Below, in pieces: positions 7,584 through 16,654 of a stretch of DNA of 64,000 nt (position 1 is its first letter; each line of letters opens with the position of its first letter). The notes below the pieces were generated by a model that was given only the letters and a program-made list of their open reading frames with translations, searched no databases and was not told the DNA's origin. The DNA is taken from contig NZ_JBLZFZ010000037.1 in the NCBI RefSeq assembly GCF_050753385.1, positions 1 to 64,000 on the forward strand, in the 5' to 3' direction. This DNA comes from Pantanalinema rosaneae. GTDB taxonomy: Bacteria > Cyanobacteriota > Cyanobacteriia > Leptolyngbyales > Leptolyngbyaceae. Made by a program: the position numbers and the translations under genes.

Positions 7584-7945
7584 TACAAAGCCCGATCGAA
7601 CCGTTGTTTCAGGCGAGTAGCCTTACCAACACGATTACGAAGATAGTAGAGCTTCGCCCGCCGAGCTTTACCGCGACGCAGGACTTTGATGCTCTCAATC
7701 CGGGGCGAGTGAATCAGGAAAACCCGTTCCACACCAACATTCTGGAAAATCTTTCTGACTGTGATGTTTTGGCTAATGCCAGCACCACGCTTAGCAATCA
7801 CCACTCCCTCATAGGGCTGGGTGCGTTCTTTGTTGCCTTCTTGAATGATGACCCCGACTTTCACCGTGTCACCAACATAGATAATCGGCAGATTTGTTTT
7901 CATCTGCTCTTGTTCAATAGAGCGGATAATTTCTTGGGCGTGCAT
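7583..7945 (-). CDS. rplS: 50S ribosomal protein L19
   Basis: The 120-residue L19 sits at the 30S-50S interface. The sequence shows the family blocks GDTVKVGVIIQEGNKERTQPYEG, RGAGISQNITVRK, GVERVFLIHSP and RRGKARRAKLYYLR. The ATG at 7945 (MHAQEIIRSIE) is chosen over an upstream TTG because L19 proteins begin this way. It is followed on the same strand by tRNA-Trp, an arrangement shared with other cyanobacteria, but the secE-nusG genes that usually come next are absent here. Confidence 0.97.
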   Translation of the reverse strand: MHAQEIIRSIEQEQMKTNLPIIYVGDTVKVGVIIQEGNKERTQPYEGVVIAKRGAGISQNITVRKIFQNVGVERVFLIHSPRIESIKVLRRGKARRAKLYYLRNRVGKATRLKQRFDRAL

Positions 7946-8128
7946 AGTCCTGGTCAAAAACTCACAGTCTTTGATTATAAGCTTACTATTGCTCTAAGTC
8001 TAGGGGTAAATTTGCAGAAGAGCGACGCCTTTTATCCCCCCTAAGAGCATTGAAATTCCTGGAAATATCGCCATACTTGTCTATGACTCACCCAAACAAG
8101 TGTTGCTGCTGTAAGGAATTGGTTTGCG

Positions 8129-8995
8129 ATGAAAAAGTTTTGTTGGCTCGTTGGCTCAGTGTTAGCGATCGCGCTTCAGTCCTGTACCAATACTTCCTCT
8201 CCCCCATCCCAAACCAATACTTCCTCTGCCCCATCCCAAACCACCACTACTAACCCAGCAGCCAGTGAAGGCACTCTCCAGATTCGGGCAAATGGTGAAG
8301 ATTTCGTCCGGCAGGGATTCACCTCAAAAGATGGCTGGCAAATCTCCTTTGACCACGTTTATGTGACGATGGCCGATGTCACCGCTTACCAGACCGATCC
8401 TCCCTACGATGCCCAAACAGGAGGCGATTTGAAAGCCACACAACAGGTCAGTTTGGGGCAACCACAGACGGTCGATCTGGCCGCCGGAGATGAAACGGCA
8501 GAACCGATTCTGGTCGGTGAGACCAAGGCTCCGGCTGGACGGTATAATGCTCTCTCCTGGAAAATGCCGAAAGCGACCGAAGGAGAGGCAAATGGCTATG
8601 CGCTAAAACTGGTGGGAACGGCAACCAAAGCAGGAACGACCCTACCCTTTACCATTCGGGTTGATCAGGAATTGGGATTTCAGTGTGGGGAGTTTGTGGG
8701 GGACGATCGCAAAGGCACGTTGACGGCGGGCAACACCGCTGATTTAGAAGCCACCTTCCACTTTGATCATTTATTTGGGGATGCCGGAAGTCCGATGACG
8801 GATGACCTGAACCAGCAGGCATTAGGATTTGACCCACTGGCAAAATTGGCAACAGGTGGCAAAGTCGATGTGAATACCGCTGCCTTGAAACAAGGTCTTT
8901 CAACGGAAGATTTTCAGAAGTTTCAGGGAATTTTGCCGAGTCTGGGGCATGTTGGGGAAGGACATTGTCAAGAAACGACCTTAGCCCAACGCTGA
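8129..8995 (+). CDS. Lipoprotein preceding the nickel/cobalt ECF transporter genes
   Basis: This 288-residue protein begins with a lipoprotein signal peptide; the lipobox LQSC places the lipidated cysteine at about residue 19. A Ser/Thr/Pro/Gln linker follows, and then a beta-rich domain of about 230 residues with GWQISFDHVYVTMADVTAY, a FQCGEF motif and a C-terminal HVGEGHCQE cluster. His and Cys residues in the second half (HFDHLF, GHVGEGHC) could bind metal. It is the first gene of an apparent operon with the NikL-like protein and cbiMQO, only 10 bp from the next start. By position it may act like NikK, an accessory extracytoplasmic component of some nickel ECF systems. No sequence motif proves this. 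Confidence 0.75.
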   Translation: MKKFCWLVGSVLAIALQSCTNTSSPPSQTNTSSAPSQTTTTNPAASEGTLQIRANGEDFVRQGFTSKDGWQISFDHVYVTMADVTAYQTDPPYDAQTGGDLKATQQVSLGQPQTVDLAAGDETAEPILVGETKAPAGRYNALSWKMPKATEGEANGYALKLVGTATKAGTTLPFTIRVDQELGFQCGEFVGDDRKGTLTAGNTADLEATFHFDHLFGDAGSPMTDDLNQQALGFDPLAKLATGGKVDVNTAALKQGLSTEDFQKFQGILPSLGHVGEGHCQETTLAQR

Positions 8996-9005
8996 GGTAG
9001 CAACC

Positions 9006-9506
9006 ATGAGGAAAACGTTGACTGGCAAGAATTGGGTCAATCAAATGAGTTCCCCCTGGTTATTCCCCCTGGTGTTAATCAGTATGGTGGGGCAAATGGG
9101 AGCCGCGATCGCCCATGGTGTGGATATGCAGTACCAGACCACGCAGGCGATTTCCGTCCAGGCAAAATACGACACGGGTACGCCGTTTGCCAATGCTCAG
9201 GTGACCGTCTACGCTCCAAATAGCGATGCGCCCTGGTTAAAAGGCACTACCGACAACAACGGCAACTTCACCTTTACCCCCGACCCCAGCCAACCCGGCA
9301 CCTGGCAGGTTAAGGCTCGGCTTGCCGGACATGGAAATGTTTTGAATGTCCCGATTGGGGAGGCGGGAATTTCGAGTACCACCCAGACTGCCACCAACAC
9401 CAATGGGGCATCAGGCTATACTCCGCTGCAAAAAGGAGTCATGGCAGCTTCTATTATTTGGGGGGCAATGGGCACTGCCCTGTTTTTTCTAGGGAGGAAG
9501 CGGTAG
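9006..9506 (+). CDS. NikL-like membrane protein of the Ni/Co ECF transporter
   Basis: The 166-residue protein has an N-terminal hydrophobic segment (about 18-38) ending in AHGVDMQY and a C-terminal membrane helix (about 143-162) followed by GRKR. Between them is an extracytoplasmic Ig-like/carboxypeptidase-regulatory-like domain (FANAQVTVYAPNS, GTTDNNGNFTFTPD, GTWQVKA). Two helices flanking one external domain, next to CbiM, match the NikL/NikN accessory subunit type rather than classical CbiN. GAGG-type ribosome binding (GAGGTAG) precedes the ATG. The next gene, cbiM, starts at the base after its stop. Confidence 0.72.
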   Translation: MRKTLTGKNWVNQMSSPWLFPLVLISMVGQMGAAIAHGVDMQYQTTQAISVQAKYDTGTPFANAQVTVYAPNSDAPWLKGTTDNNGNFTFTPDPSQPGTWQVKARLAGHGNVLNVPIGEAGISSTTQTATNTNGASGYTPLQKGVMAASIIWGAMGTALFFLGRKR

Positions 9507-10172
9507 ATGCACATCCCCGACGGGATTCTACCCGCTCAACTGTGTATTGGTGGCTATGGCGTAACGGGATTCACCACCTGGTTCTGCTTACAGCAAATCA
9601 ATCGCAGTCCCGACCCAGCCCAGGGCATTCCGAAGGCGGCATTGCTGACGGCAGCTTTTTTTACTGCATCATTAATCCACATCCCGATTCCGCCGGCTAG
9701 TGTGCATTTCGTGCTGAATGGCTTATTAGGAGTGGTATTGGGTTATTACGCATTTCCGGCGATTTTAGTTGGGTTGTTTCTGCAAGCAATCATGTTTGGG
9801 CATGGTGGCTTAAGTACGTTGGGCATCAATGCAATGATCATGGGCTTGCCCGCACTGGTGGCGGCACTGATTTTTCAGTTCGGCGATCGCGTTTCTTCCC
9901 GCTTCCATGCCAACATCACGATCACCCTGTTTGGGTTTCTTGCCGGAGCAGCGGCAGTGGCGCTCTCGACTCTGATGTTCTATACCCTGGTGGTGCTGCA
10001 TCTCCCGGCTGATTTAGATGCCAATACCGAACAGGCAGCGCTCCTAACCCTGGCAGTTGCCCATATCCCTCTGATTTTGTTAGAAGGAATGTTTACGGCG
10101 ATCGTGGTGGCGTTTTTGGCAAAGGTGAAACCAGAGCTATTGCAAAATTCGGGGTCAAAGATTGGGTTATGA
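9507..10172 (+). CDS. cbiM: CbiM/NikM substrate-specific ECF component
   Basis: This 221-residue membrane protein binds the metal in cobalt/nickel energy-coupling-factor transporters. It begins MHIPDGILPAQ; the N-terminal Met-His segment forms the metal site in the family. Six to seven hydrophobic segments follow, including HIPIPPASVHFVLNGLLGVVLGY and FGHGGLSTLGINA, both hallmark motifs with metal-site histidines. It abuts the NikL-like gene and overlaps cbiQ by 4 bp, indicating translational coupling. The accessory proteins favour nickel over cobalt, but sequence alone does not settle the metal. Confidence 0.94.
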   Translation: MHIPDGILPAQLCIGGYGVTGFTTWFCLQQINRSPDPAQGIPKAALLTAAFFTASLIHIPIPPASVHFVLNGLLGVVLGYYAFPAILVGLFLQAIMFGHGGLSTLGINAMIMGLPALVAALIFQFGDRVSSRFHANITITLFGFLAGAAAVALSTLMFYTLVVLHLPADLDANTEQAALLTLAVAHIPLILLEGMFTAIVVAFLAKVKPELLQNSGSKIGL

Positions 10173-10954
10173 GGTTAGAGTTTGACCTATATCGCGATCG
10201 CGCCTCCTGGATTCATGGCTGGGAACCCCGCTGCAAAGTATTAGGCCTGTTGGGCTTGATCTTTGCCTTTGCCTTTGTACAATCTCTCTGGCTGCTGATC
10301 CCCATGGTGCTGGTCACACTGACCTTATACGGGCTCTCCCAATTACCGTTCTGCTTTTGGCTGAATCGGTTACGGTATCCAGGCTTATTTTTGTTGGGGA
10401 TTGTAGCGTTATTACCGTTTTCTGCGGGGCAGACCGTCCTCTGGCAGTGGGGTTGGTTGACGCTGTATCAGGAGGGTTGTGCAGCCGTATTGCTGATTGC
10501 AGTGCGATTTCTCTGCATCGTGACGATCGCCCTGATCCTGATTGGCTCAACTCCCTTACTGACCTTACTTAATGCTCTGCGATCGTTGGGTATCTCCCCC
10601 ATCCTCACGGACATGACCCTGCTCACCTATCGCTACCTGGCGGACATTGGGGACAGCTTCACCACCATGCGAACAGCCATGCGGCTACGGGGCAGCGATT
10701 TCACTCGTGGCGGGTTCATCAGTAGTGGACGACACCTGACCCAAATTGCTCACCTGACCGGTACCCTGTTGATCCGCAGTTATGAGCAGTCAGAGCGAGT
10801 GTATAAGGCAATGCGGCTCCGTGGGTACGGACTCCAGACTCGACTGCCACAGCAGGAAGCCCATCCACAGCAGCGAGCCAGTGTGATCGCGCTGATCCTG
10901 AGTTGGCTGGTGGCGGCAGGATTCATCCTGGCAACTGGATTCAAAGTAGGTTAG
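10169..10954 (+). CDS. cbiQ: CbiQ/NikQ transmembrane ECF component
   Basis: This 261-residue transmembrane T-component couples the ATPase to CbiM. Several hydrophobic helices occur between about residues 25 and 125. Two short Arg-Gly coupling motifs, AMRLRGSDF and AMRLRGYG, sit in the cytoplasmic half and are diagnostic of T-components that contact the ATPase. A last helix lies at about 240-257. It overlaps cbiM by 4 bp (ATGA) and is 3 bp from cbiO. Confidence 0.94.
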   Translation: MRLEFDLYRDRASWIHGWEPRCKVLGLLGLIFAFAFVQSLWLLIPMVLVTLTLYGLSQLPFCFWLNRLRYPGLFLLGIVALLPFSAGQTVLWQWGWLTLYQEGCAAVLLIAVRFLCIVTIALILIGSTPLLTLLNALRSLGISPILTDMTLLTYRYLADIGDSFTTMRTAMRLRGSDFTRGGFISSGRHLTQIAHLTGTLLIRSYEQSERVYKAMRLRGYGLQTRLPQQEAHPQQRASVIALILSWLVAAGFILATGFKVG

Positions 10955-10957
10955 ACG

Positions 10958-11770
10958 ATGACGCAAACGGAACCAACCCTGAGCACACGATCCTCTCTTT
11001 CCCCCGTCATAGAGAATAATCCACCCGCGATCGCCATTGAACACCTGAATTTTTCCTACCCCGACTATGCCCATGCCATTCATCAGGTGAATTTAACCGT
11101 ACAACCCGGTGAGCGCATCGGCATTGTGGGCGCAAACGGCTGTGGCAAAACCACATTCTTCCTGCTGCTGTGTGGCATTCTCGCCCCTACGCACGGCACC
11201 ATTCACTTGCTGGGAAAGGCAGTTCGCCCAGGCACATTTCACACCGATATTGGCTTAGTCTTCCAAAATCCCGATGATCAACTGTTTTCCACCACGGTTT
11301 GGCAAGATGTGGCATTCGCCCCCCAAAACATCGGACTTTCCCCTGAAGAAGTGGAACAGCGTGTCAACACAGCAATGGCACTGACTCAGATACAGGACTT
11401 AGCCCAGCGTCCACCCCATCACTTATCGGGAGGACAGAAGAAGCGAGTCGCGATCGCCGGAGTGCTGGCAATGAATCCCGAAATTTTGCTGTTGGATGAA
11501 CCGTCTGCCCAACTCGATCCCCACTCCCGACGACAACTGATCCGCCTGCTCGATTCCCTGCCACAAACTCAATTAATTGCCACCCATGATCTCGATCTGG
11601 CCTTAGATTTATGCGATCGCACCCTCCTGTTTAGCCAGGGACAGATCATCTGTGATGGCGACACCTACAGGATTTTGGGCAATGCCGAACTACTAGAGCA
11701 ACACGCACTGGAACTCCCCCTCAGTTACAGTCGCCCCTACTGCCTACTTCAAGACTTTGATCATAAATAA
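10958..11770 (+). CDS. cbiO: CbiO/NikO ATPase of the Ni/Co ECF transporter
   Basis: The 270-residue ABC ATPase powers the transporter. It shows Walker A GANGCGKTT, a Q-loop (GLVFQNPDDQLFS), signature LSGGQKKRVAIAG, Walker B ILLLDEPSAQLD and the switch His in IATHDLDLAL. The QNPDDQLF Q-loop is typical of ECF ATPases. It closes the five-gene unit and is followed by an inverted repeat that may terminate the operon. Confidence 0.95.
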   Translation: MTQTEPTLSTRSSLSPVIENNPPAIAIEHLNFSYPDYAHAIHQVNLTVQPGERIGIVGANGCGKTTFFLLLCGILAPTHGTIHLLGKAVRPGTFHTDIGLVFQNPDDQLFSTTVWQDVAFAPQNIGLSPEEVEQRVNTAMALTQIQDLAQRPPHHLSGGQKKRVAIAGVLAMNPEILLLDEPSAQLDPHSRRQLIRLLDSLPQTQLIATHDLDLALDLCDRTLLFSQGQIICDGDTYRILGNAELLEQHALELPLSYSRPYCLLQDFDHK

Positions 11771-11778
11771 CACTAGGA

Positions 11779-11826
11779 TTGACTTAAGATCACAGACTCC
11801 TGAAACTCCATAAGTCAAACTATTTT
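11779..11826 (+). terminator. Inverted repeat after cbiO, likely terminator
   Basis: TTGACTTA (11779-11786) and TAAGTCAA (11811-11818) form a perfect 8-bp stem with a 24-nt loop. A T-rich stretch (CTATTTTTATT) follows. It lies just after the cbiO stop at the end of the operon. Confidence 0.6.
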
Positions 11827-11887
11827 TATTCCTACAGGAAATTCTGTGAGGTTTTGTATCCTCCTGCCTCCCTGTTCATCTCCCTGA

Positions 11888-14752
11888 ATGCCCATAGTTA
11901 TGCCGTTGTTTAAGCTAGTCCGCCGCCACCGCCTATTTAGCCTCCTATTTGCGCTGTGCCTGACCCTGGTGCTGTTATCTGGATTGCCCAGTGCTGCCGC
12001 ACCTACTTCCTCAGAGCCGACTTCGCCGCTACCCATTGAGATCGCCGACCAGTCGCGATCGCTCCCGACCCCAACCGCTACTAATCCTGATCTCTCCCTG
12101 ACTCAGGAAGTTCGCAAAACAGTATTAGAGAATGGGCTCACCGTACTCACTAAAGAGGTCAACACCGCCCCCGTAGTGACGGTACAGGTCTGGTATCGAG
12201 TCGGCTCTCGCAATGAAACGCCAGGAATTAATGGGATTGCCCACCAGCTAGAACACCTGATGTTTAAAGGCACCACGGAACGCCCGATCCAATTTGGTCG
12301 CTTCTTTAGTGCCCTGGGCAGCGACTCCAATGCCTTTACCAGCTACGATATGACGGCTTACTTCGGCACAGCCGAGCGGGACAAGTTGGAACCATTGCTC
12401 ATACTGGAAGCCGATCGCATGGCAAATGCCATCATTGCCGACAAGGAACTGGCTAGTGAGAAGCGGGTCGTCATTTCGGAACTGCAAGGCTACGAAAATA
12501 GCCCCAATTATCGCTTGGGACGGGCAGTGATGCAGGCAGTGTTTCCTAATCACCCCTATGGTTTACCTGTGGGTGGCACGAAAGCCGATGTGGAACGCTT
12601 TACCGTGGAGCAGGTACGGGAGTATTACCGCACGTTCTACCGTCCCGACAACGCCACCCTGATTCTGGTTGGCAATTTTCGGACTGAGGAGGTGTTAAAG
12701 ACCGTTAAAGCTACCTTTGGTCAGGTGGCAAAACCCAAAACCCCCCTGCCGCCGGAACCGATCGTTGCCCCCCTACCAACGGCAACCAATCCTCCTCAAC
12801 AGCCGATCGTGCTGCGAGAAGCGGGGAGTGCGGCCTTGCTGAATGCAATCTATCCCTTACCAGACATCAACCATCCCGATCTAGCAGCCCTACAGGTGAT
12901 GGATTACGTCCTAACGGGTGGACGCAGTTCGCGGCTGTATCAAACCCTGGTGGAATCTGGGCTTGCCAGTGATGCGGAAGGCGGTGCCGCCCACCTGATT
13001 GGGGCAGGCTGGTATGAGTTTTCCGCTACAGCAGCCCCTGGAAAAACGTTGACCGAGATTGATCAAGCTTTACAGCAAATGGTGGCAAATCTGCGGCAAC
13101 AGGGAGTGAATCAGGAGGAATTAGATCGGGCTAAGGCACAATTACGGGCAGCCATCATTTTACGGAACCGGGATATTACCAGTCAGGCAATGCAGCTGGG
13201 CGATGACTACATTACAACGGGCGATTACCAATTCACCGATCGCCTGCTCCGAGCGATCGCCACTGTCAGTGCTACCGATGTCCAACGGGTGGCTCAAACG
13301 TATCTGGCTCCTACACGCCGCACCGTCGGTTTATTTGAACCCACACTCACAGATGGCAAACCGGTCGCTAGCGCGGATAACTTTGCCCAAACCTCGGAAA
13401 ACTTTAATCCTGGGTCACCCGTTGATCCGGCGGAAATTGCCAAATATCTGCCGCCCCTTACCTCCAAGAAGCAACAGAATATTGCCCATCCTCTGCCCGA
13501 GAAACTCACCCTGGCAAATGGCTTGCAAATCTTACTATTCCGCGATCGCAGCACTCCCACCATTACCCTCAGCGGCTATGTGCAGGCAGGTAGTTCCTAT
13601 GACCAACCGCAAACCGCCGGACTGGCAAATCTGGTCGCTGTCAACCTGATGAATGGAAGCAAAACCCAGGATGCGCTGACACTCGCTAAGACCCTGGAAA
13701 ACCGGGGAGCCAGTTTAGAGTTTGGCGTGAACCGTGAGGGGGTGATGATCAGTGGGGATGCCCTAGCCAGCGACTTACCCGTCCTGGTGCAGGTCTTAGC
13801 CGACGTATTGGAGAATGCAAATTTCCCTACCAATGAAGTGGAACTGAGTCGGCAACGGGCCTTAACGAACTTAGATTTGGAACTCGATAACCCCAGTCGG
13901 CTGGCACGACGGGTATTCCAGCAAACAATTTATCCCAAGGATCATCCATTCCATAGTTTCCCAACCAAAGATAGTTTGCAGCGCATTACTCGGGAGGAGA
14001 TGCAGCGCTTTTATCAAACCCACTACCGTCCTGATGCCACGGTACTCACCTTAGTCGGAAACTTTGAACCCAGCCAGGTGCGGAATTTGCTCAATCAAAC
14101 GCTGGGGCAGTGGCAGGATCACGGCAACGTCACTCAGATCACTGTGCCATCTGTCACCTTGCCCAAAGCCGTCACCCGTATTAATTCAACCCTGCCCGGT
14201 AAAACGCAATCCATTACCTTGATCGGCTACAACGCGATCGATCGCAAGGATCCGCGTTACTACAGTGCGATGGTGCTAAACCAAATTTTGGGAGGTGATA
14301 CGCTATCCAGCCGTCTGGGCACTGAAATCCGCGATCGCTTGGGATTAACCTATGGTATCTACAGCTATTTTCAAGCCGGGATTTACTCAGGACCATTTTT
14401 GATTCACATGCAGACATCGCCCGAAGATACCGCTCAGGCTGTTAATAGCACCTTAACGTTACTGCAACAGGTGCGACAGCAGGGAGTTACAGCCGCTGAG
14501 GTCGCTCAAGCCCAGCGATCGTTGACCAGTAGCTATCCTGTGGGCCTGGCAGATCCCAGTACATTGGCAGCCACGATTCTGATGAATCAGGTTTACGGCT
14601 TGTCACTTCAGGAACTGCAAGAGTTTACCGCCAAAATCAATGCGGTAACTCCAGAGCAGGTGAATGCCGCGATTCAAGAACTGCTACATCCCGATCGCGT
14701 CGTTGTTGTCACTGCCGGACCAGAGGTAACAACATCACAGAAGCAACCCTAA
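11888..14752 (+). CDS. Two-domain M16 family zinc metallopeptidase
   Basis: The 954-residue protein has an N-terminal signal peptide (hydrophobic core about 18-36, then PSAAAPT), so it is periplasmic or exported. The first M16 half carries the inverted zinc motif HxxEH as HQLEH at residues 119-123. The second half (from about residue 535, LANGLQILLFRD) repeats the fold but lacks HxxEH, as is normal for the non-catalytic half. M16 enzymes degrade peptides, including signal and transit peptides. It is a single-gene unit; a second in-frame ATG at 11900 is an alternative start. Confidence 0.93.
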   Translation: MPIVMPLFKLVRRHRLFSLLFALCLTLVLLSGLPSAAAPTSSEPTSPLPIEIADQSRSLPTPTATNPDLSLTQEVRKTVLENGLTVLTKEVNTAPVVTVQVWYRVGSRNETPGINGIAHQLEHLMFKGTTERPIQFGRFFSALGSDSNAFTSYDMTAYFGTAERDKLEPLLILEADRMANAIIADKELASEKRVVISELQGYENSPNYRLGRAVMQAVFPNHPYGLPVGGTKADVERFTVEQVREYYRTFYRPDNATLILVGNFRTEEVLKTVKATFGQVAKPKTPLPPEPIVAPLPTATNPPQQPIVLREAGSAALLNAIYPLPDINHPDLAALQVMDYVLTGGRSSRLYQTLVESGLASDAEGGAAHLIGAGWYEFSATAAPGKTLTEIDQALQQMVANLRQQGVNQEELDRAKAQLRAAIILRNRDITSQAMQLGDDYITTGDYQFTDRLLRAIATVSATDVQRVAQTYLAPTRRTVGLFEPTLTDGKPVASADNFAQTSENFNPGSPVDPAEIAKYLPPLTSKKQQNIAHPLPEKLTLANGLQILLFRDRSTPTITLSGYVQAGSSYDQPQTAGLANLVAVNLMNGSKTQDALTLAKTLENRGASLEFGVNREGVMISGDALASDLPVLVQVLADVLENANFPTNEVELSRQRALTNLDLELDNPSRLARRVFQQTIYPKDHPFHSFPTKDSLQRITREEMQRFYQTHYRPDATVLTLVGNFEPSQVRNLLNQTLGQWQDHGNVTQITVPSVTLPKAVTRINSTLPGKTQSITLIGYNAIDRKDPRYYSAMVLNQILGGDTLSSRLGTEIRDRLGLTYGIYSYFQAGIYSGPFLIHMQTSPEDTAQAVNSTLTLLQQVRQQGVTAAEVAQAQRSLTSSYPVGLADPSTLAATILMNQVYGLSLQELQEFTAKINAVTPEQVNAAIQELLHPDRVVVVTAGPEVTTSQKQP

Positions 14753-14776
14753 GCTTCCAGATTCATCCAATTGAGA

Positions 14777-14815
14777 GTGGCTGAAATTGATTGTGACCTG
14801 AGCGATTTCAGTCAC
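14777..14815. terminator. Hairpin between convergent genes
   Basis: GTGGCTGAAAT (14777-14787) and ATTTCAGTCAC (14805-14815) pair almost perfectly (10 of 11). The hairpin sits between the stops of the M16 peptidase and the ABC exporter and may serve both strands. No strong T-run is present. Confidence 0.55.
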
Positions 14816-14820
14816 CTTAA

Positions 14821-16452
14821 TCATTGGCTGGATTGGGTTTGATCGAACTCAATTTGACCATAGTTTAGTTTGATCATGCGATCGGCCAGATGGAAATAAT
14901 GATCGTCATGAGTAATCACTAAAACCGTTTTACCCCGATCGCGCAATTGCGGTAATAGATGGGTATAAAACAACTGTTTAAACACAGGATCCTGATCCGC
15001 TGCCCATTCATCAAATAAATAAATGGGACGATCGTCCAAATAGCTGGTGAGCAATGCCAGACGTTTGCGTTGTCCCTGGGATAGGGCTGTCGTCGAAAGT
15101 TTACCGGATTGAATCGTTACTTTGCGATCGAGTTGCAACCAGCGCAGATAGGTTTGTGCCTGACTATCCAACACTGAATTGTTAAAGCCTAAAAGTTGAT
15201 CAAATAAATGGAAGTCAGCAAACACCACAGAAAAATGTTGCCGATACCATTCCCGGTTCTCTGCTGTGATCGGTTCCTGATTGAAATAAATTTCCCCAAT
15301 TTCTGGAATATATAGCCCTGTGAGCAATTTAGCCAAGGTCGATTTCCCACTGCCATTTCCCCCCACAATAAAAATCAGTTCACCGGGCTTCAGGGTCAAA
15401 TCGATCGGACCTAAGGTAAACCGGGTTTCATCCTCTCCTCCGATATAAGTGTGCGTAACTCCCTTTAAATTTAATGATGTCCAGACTGAGTCGATCGTTG
15501 GAGGTACGATCGCCACCTCTGAGCGATGATTCAGCGCTAATCCCAAAGAGTCAATTTTTTGCAGGGCAATATTGGCTTTGCTTAAAATCGGCAATTTGCT
15601 GACAATATTGTCCATTGGGCCAATCAAATAGGTAAAGGTCAGCACATACCCGGCTAACGTGCGACTATCGATCGCAATAATGTGGGGAATAAAAAATAAA
15701 ACTAGCCCGATCGCAAAGAAAAACAGGAATTTCCCCACACTTTCATTTACAGCATATAGGGATAATCCCGTCGTGTTGTAGCGACGAAACTGATCGGCGG
15801 TTGCCTGTAAATCATGGTGTAAAAAGTCTTGCCGTCGCCAGTAATGTAATTTCAGTTCCTTAATGCCATCTGTAATCGTTTGGAAGTGTTGGAATAAGCG
15901 ATCGCGTTCTTCACGGGCAAGGGCTAACATCTGTCTACCGCGTTTCAGAAGCACCTGACAACTCCCCATTGCCAGAGCAAATAACCCTAAAATAATCAGC
16001 AATACTTGCCAGGATAGCCAGGTAATGTAGGTTAAACAGCCTGCGACGATCGCTAGATTAATGAATAGGAAAGGCAGAATAAAGACCGCATTGGAAATTG
16101 CCAGAACATCTTCCGTTAAGGTTGCCAGTAAGCGTGAAGCCCCTAACTGTTCGAGATGACTTAACTCCGAGGCTAAAATTTGCCGACTTAGCCGCAGTTG
16201 TAACCGAAAGACCGCCTCCTGCGATAAGCGAATTAACGCCATCCGCGCCGTCATATCAGTTAGTAGCACAACTCCAACAAGACCAAGAAAACCCAGCGCG
16301 ATCGTCTTGCCTGCCGCTAGCGGATTGCCTGCCATTGACCAACTGATCAACGCAATTAATCCGGCACTACTCGCACCACTGAAGAAACCCGTCAAAATTG
16401 CGATCGTCATCAGTCGCCCCGACGATCGCAGTAAGAAGTAAATCAAATTCAT
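14821..16452 (-). CDS. Cyclic-peptide-type ABC exporter (SyrD/PvdE family)
   Basis: This 543-residue half-transporter fuses six membrane helices (about residues 1-320) to an ATPase domain. Walker A is VGGNGSGKSTLAKLL, the signature is the variant LSQGQRKRLAL, Walker B is IYLFDEWAADQDP and the switch His is in VLVITHDDHYFH. FDEWAADQDP with LSQGQRKRLAL is characteristic of the SyrD/PvdE group, which moves siderophore precursors, lipopeptides or cyclic peptides to the periplasm. No peptide synthetase or precursor gene is nearby, so the cargo is unknown. Confidence 0.92.
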   Translation of the reverse strand: MNLIYFLLRSSGRLMTIAILTGFFSGASSAGLIALISWSMAGNPLAAGKTIALGFLGLVGVVLLTDMTARMALIRLSQEAVFRLQLRLSRQILASELSHLEQLGASRLLATLTEDVLAISNAVFILPFLFINLAIVAGCLTYITWLSWQVLLIILGLFALAMGSCQVLLKRGRQMLALAREERDRLFQHFQTITDGIKELKLHYWRRQDFLHHDLQATADQFRRYNTTGLSLYAVNESVGKFLFFFAIGLVLFFIPHIIAIDSRTLAGYVLTFTYLIGPMDNIVSKLPILSKANIALQKIDSLGLALNHRSEVAIVPPTIDSVWTSLNLKGVTHTYIGGEDETRFTLGPIDLTLKPGELIFIVGGNGSGKSTLAKLLTGLYIPEIGEIYFNQEPITAENREWYRQHFSVVFADFHLFDQLLGFNNSVLDSQAQTYLRWLQLDRKVTIQSGKLSTTALSQGQRKRLALLTSYLDDRPIYLFDEWAADQDPVFKQLFYTHLLPQLRDRGKTVLVITHDDHYFHLADRMIKLNYGQIEFDQTQSSQ

Positions 16453-16654
16453 GAATCAGTCTCGCCTGCGCTGACCTGCCAAGCCTCTACACCTCACGTC
16501 AGGCATATCGCAAAGCATCAATTTCAGTAGGATTAAGCTTTATTGTATCTGAACATATTTTTCTAATGAACTCTCCGGAAAGGCAGATGACGCTGTTGTA
16601 TGGGGTAGACGTTTCCTGACTGCACCCTACACTACGACCAATGGAGGCGCTTTC

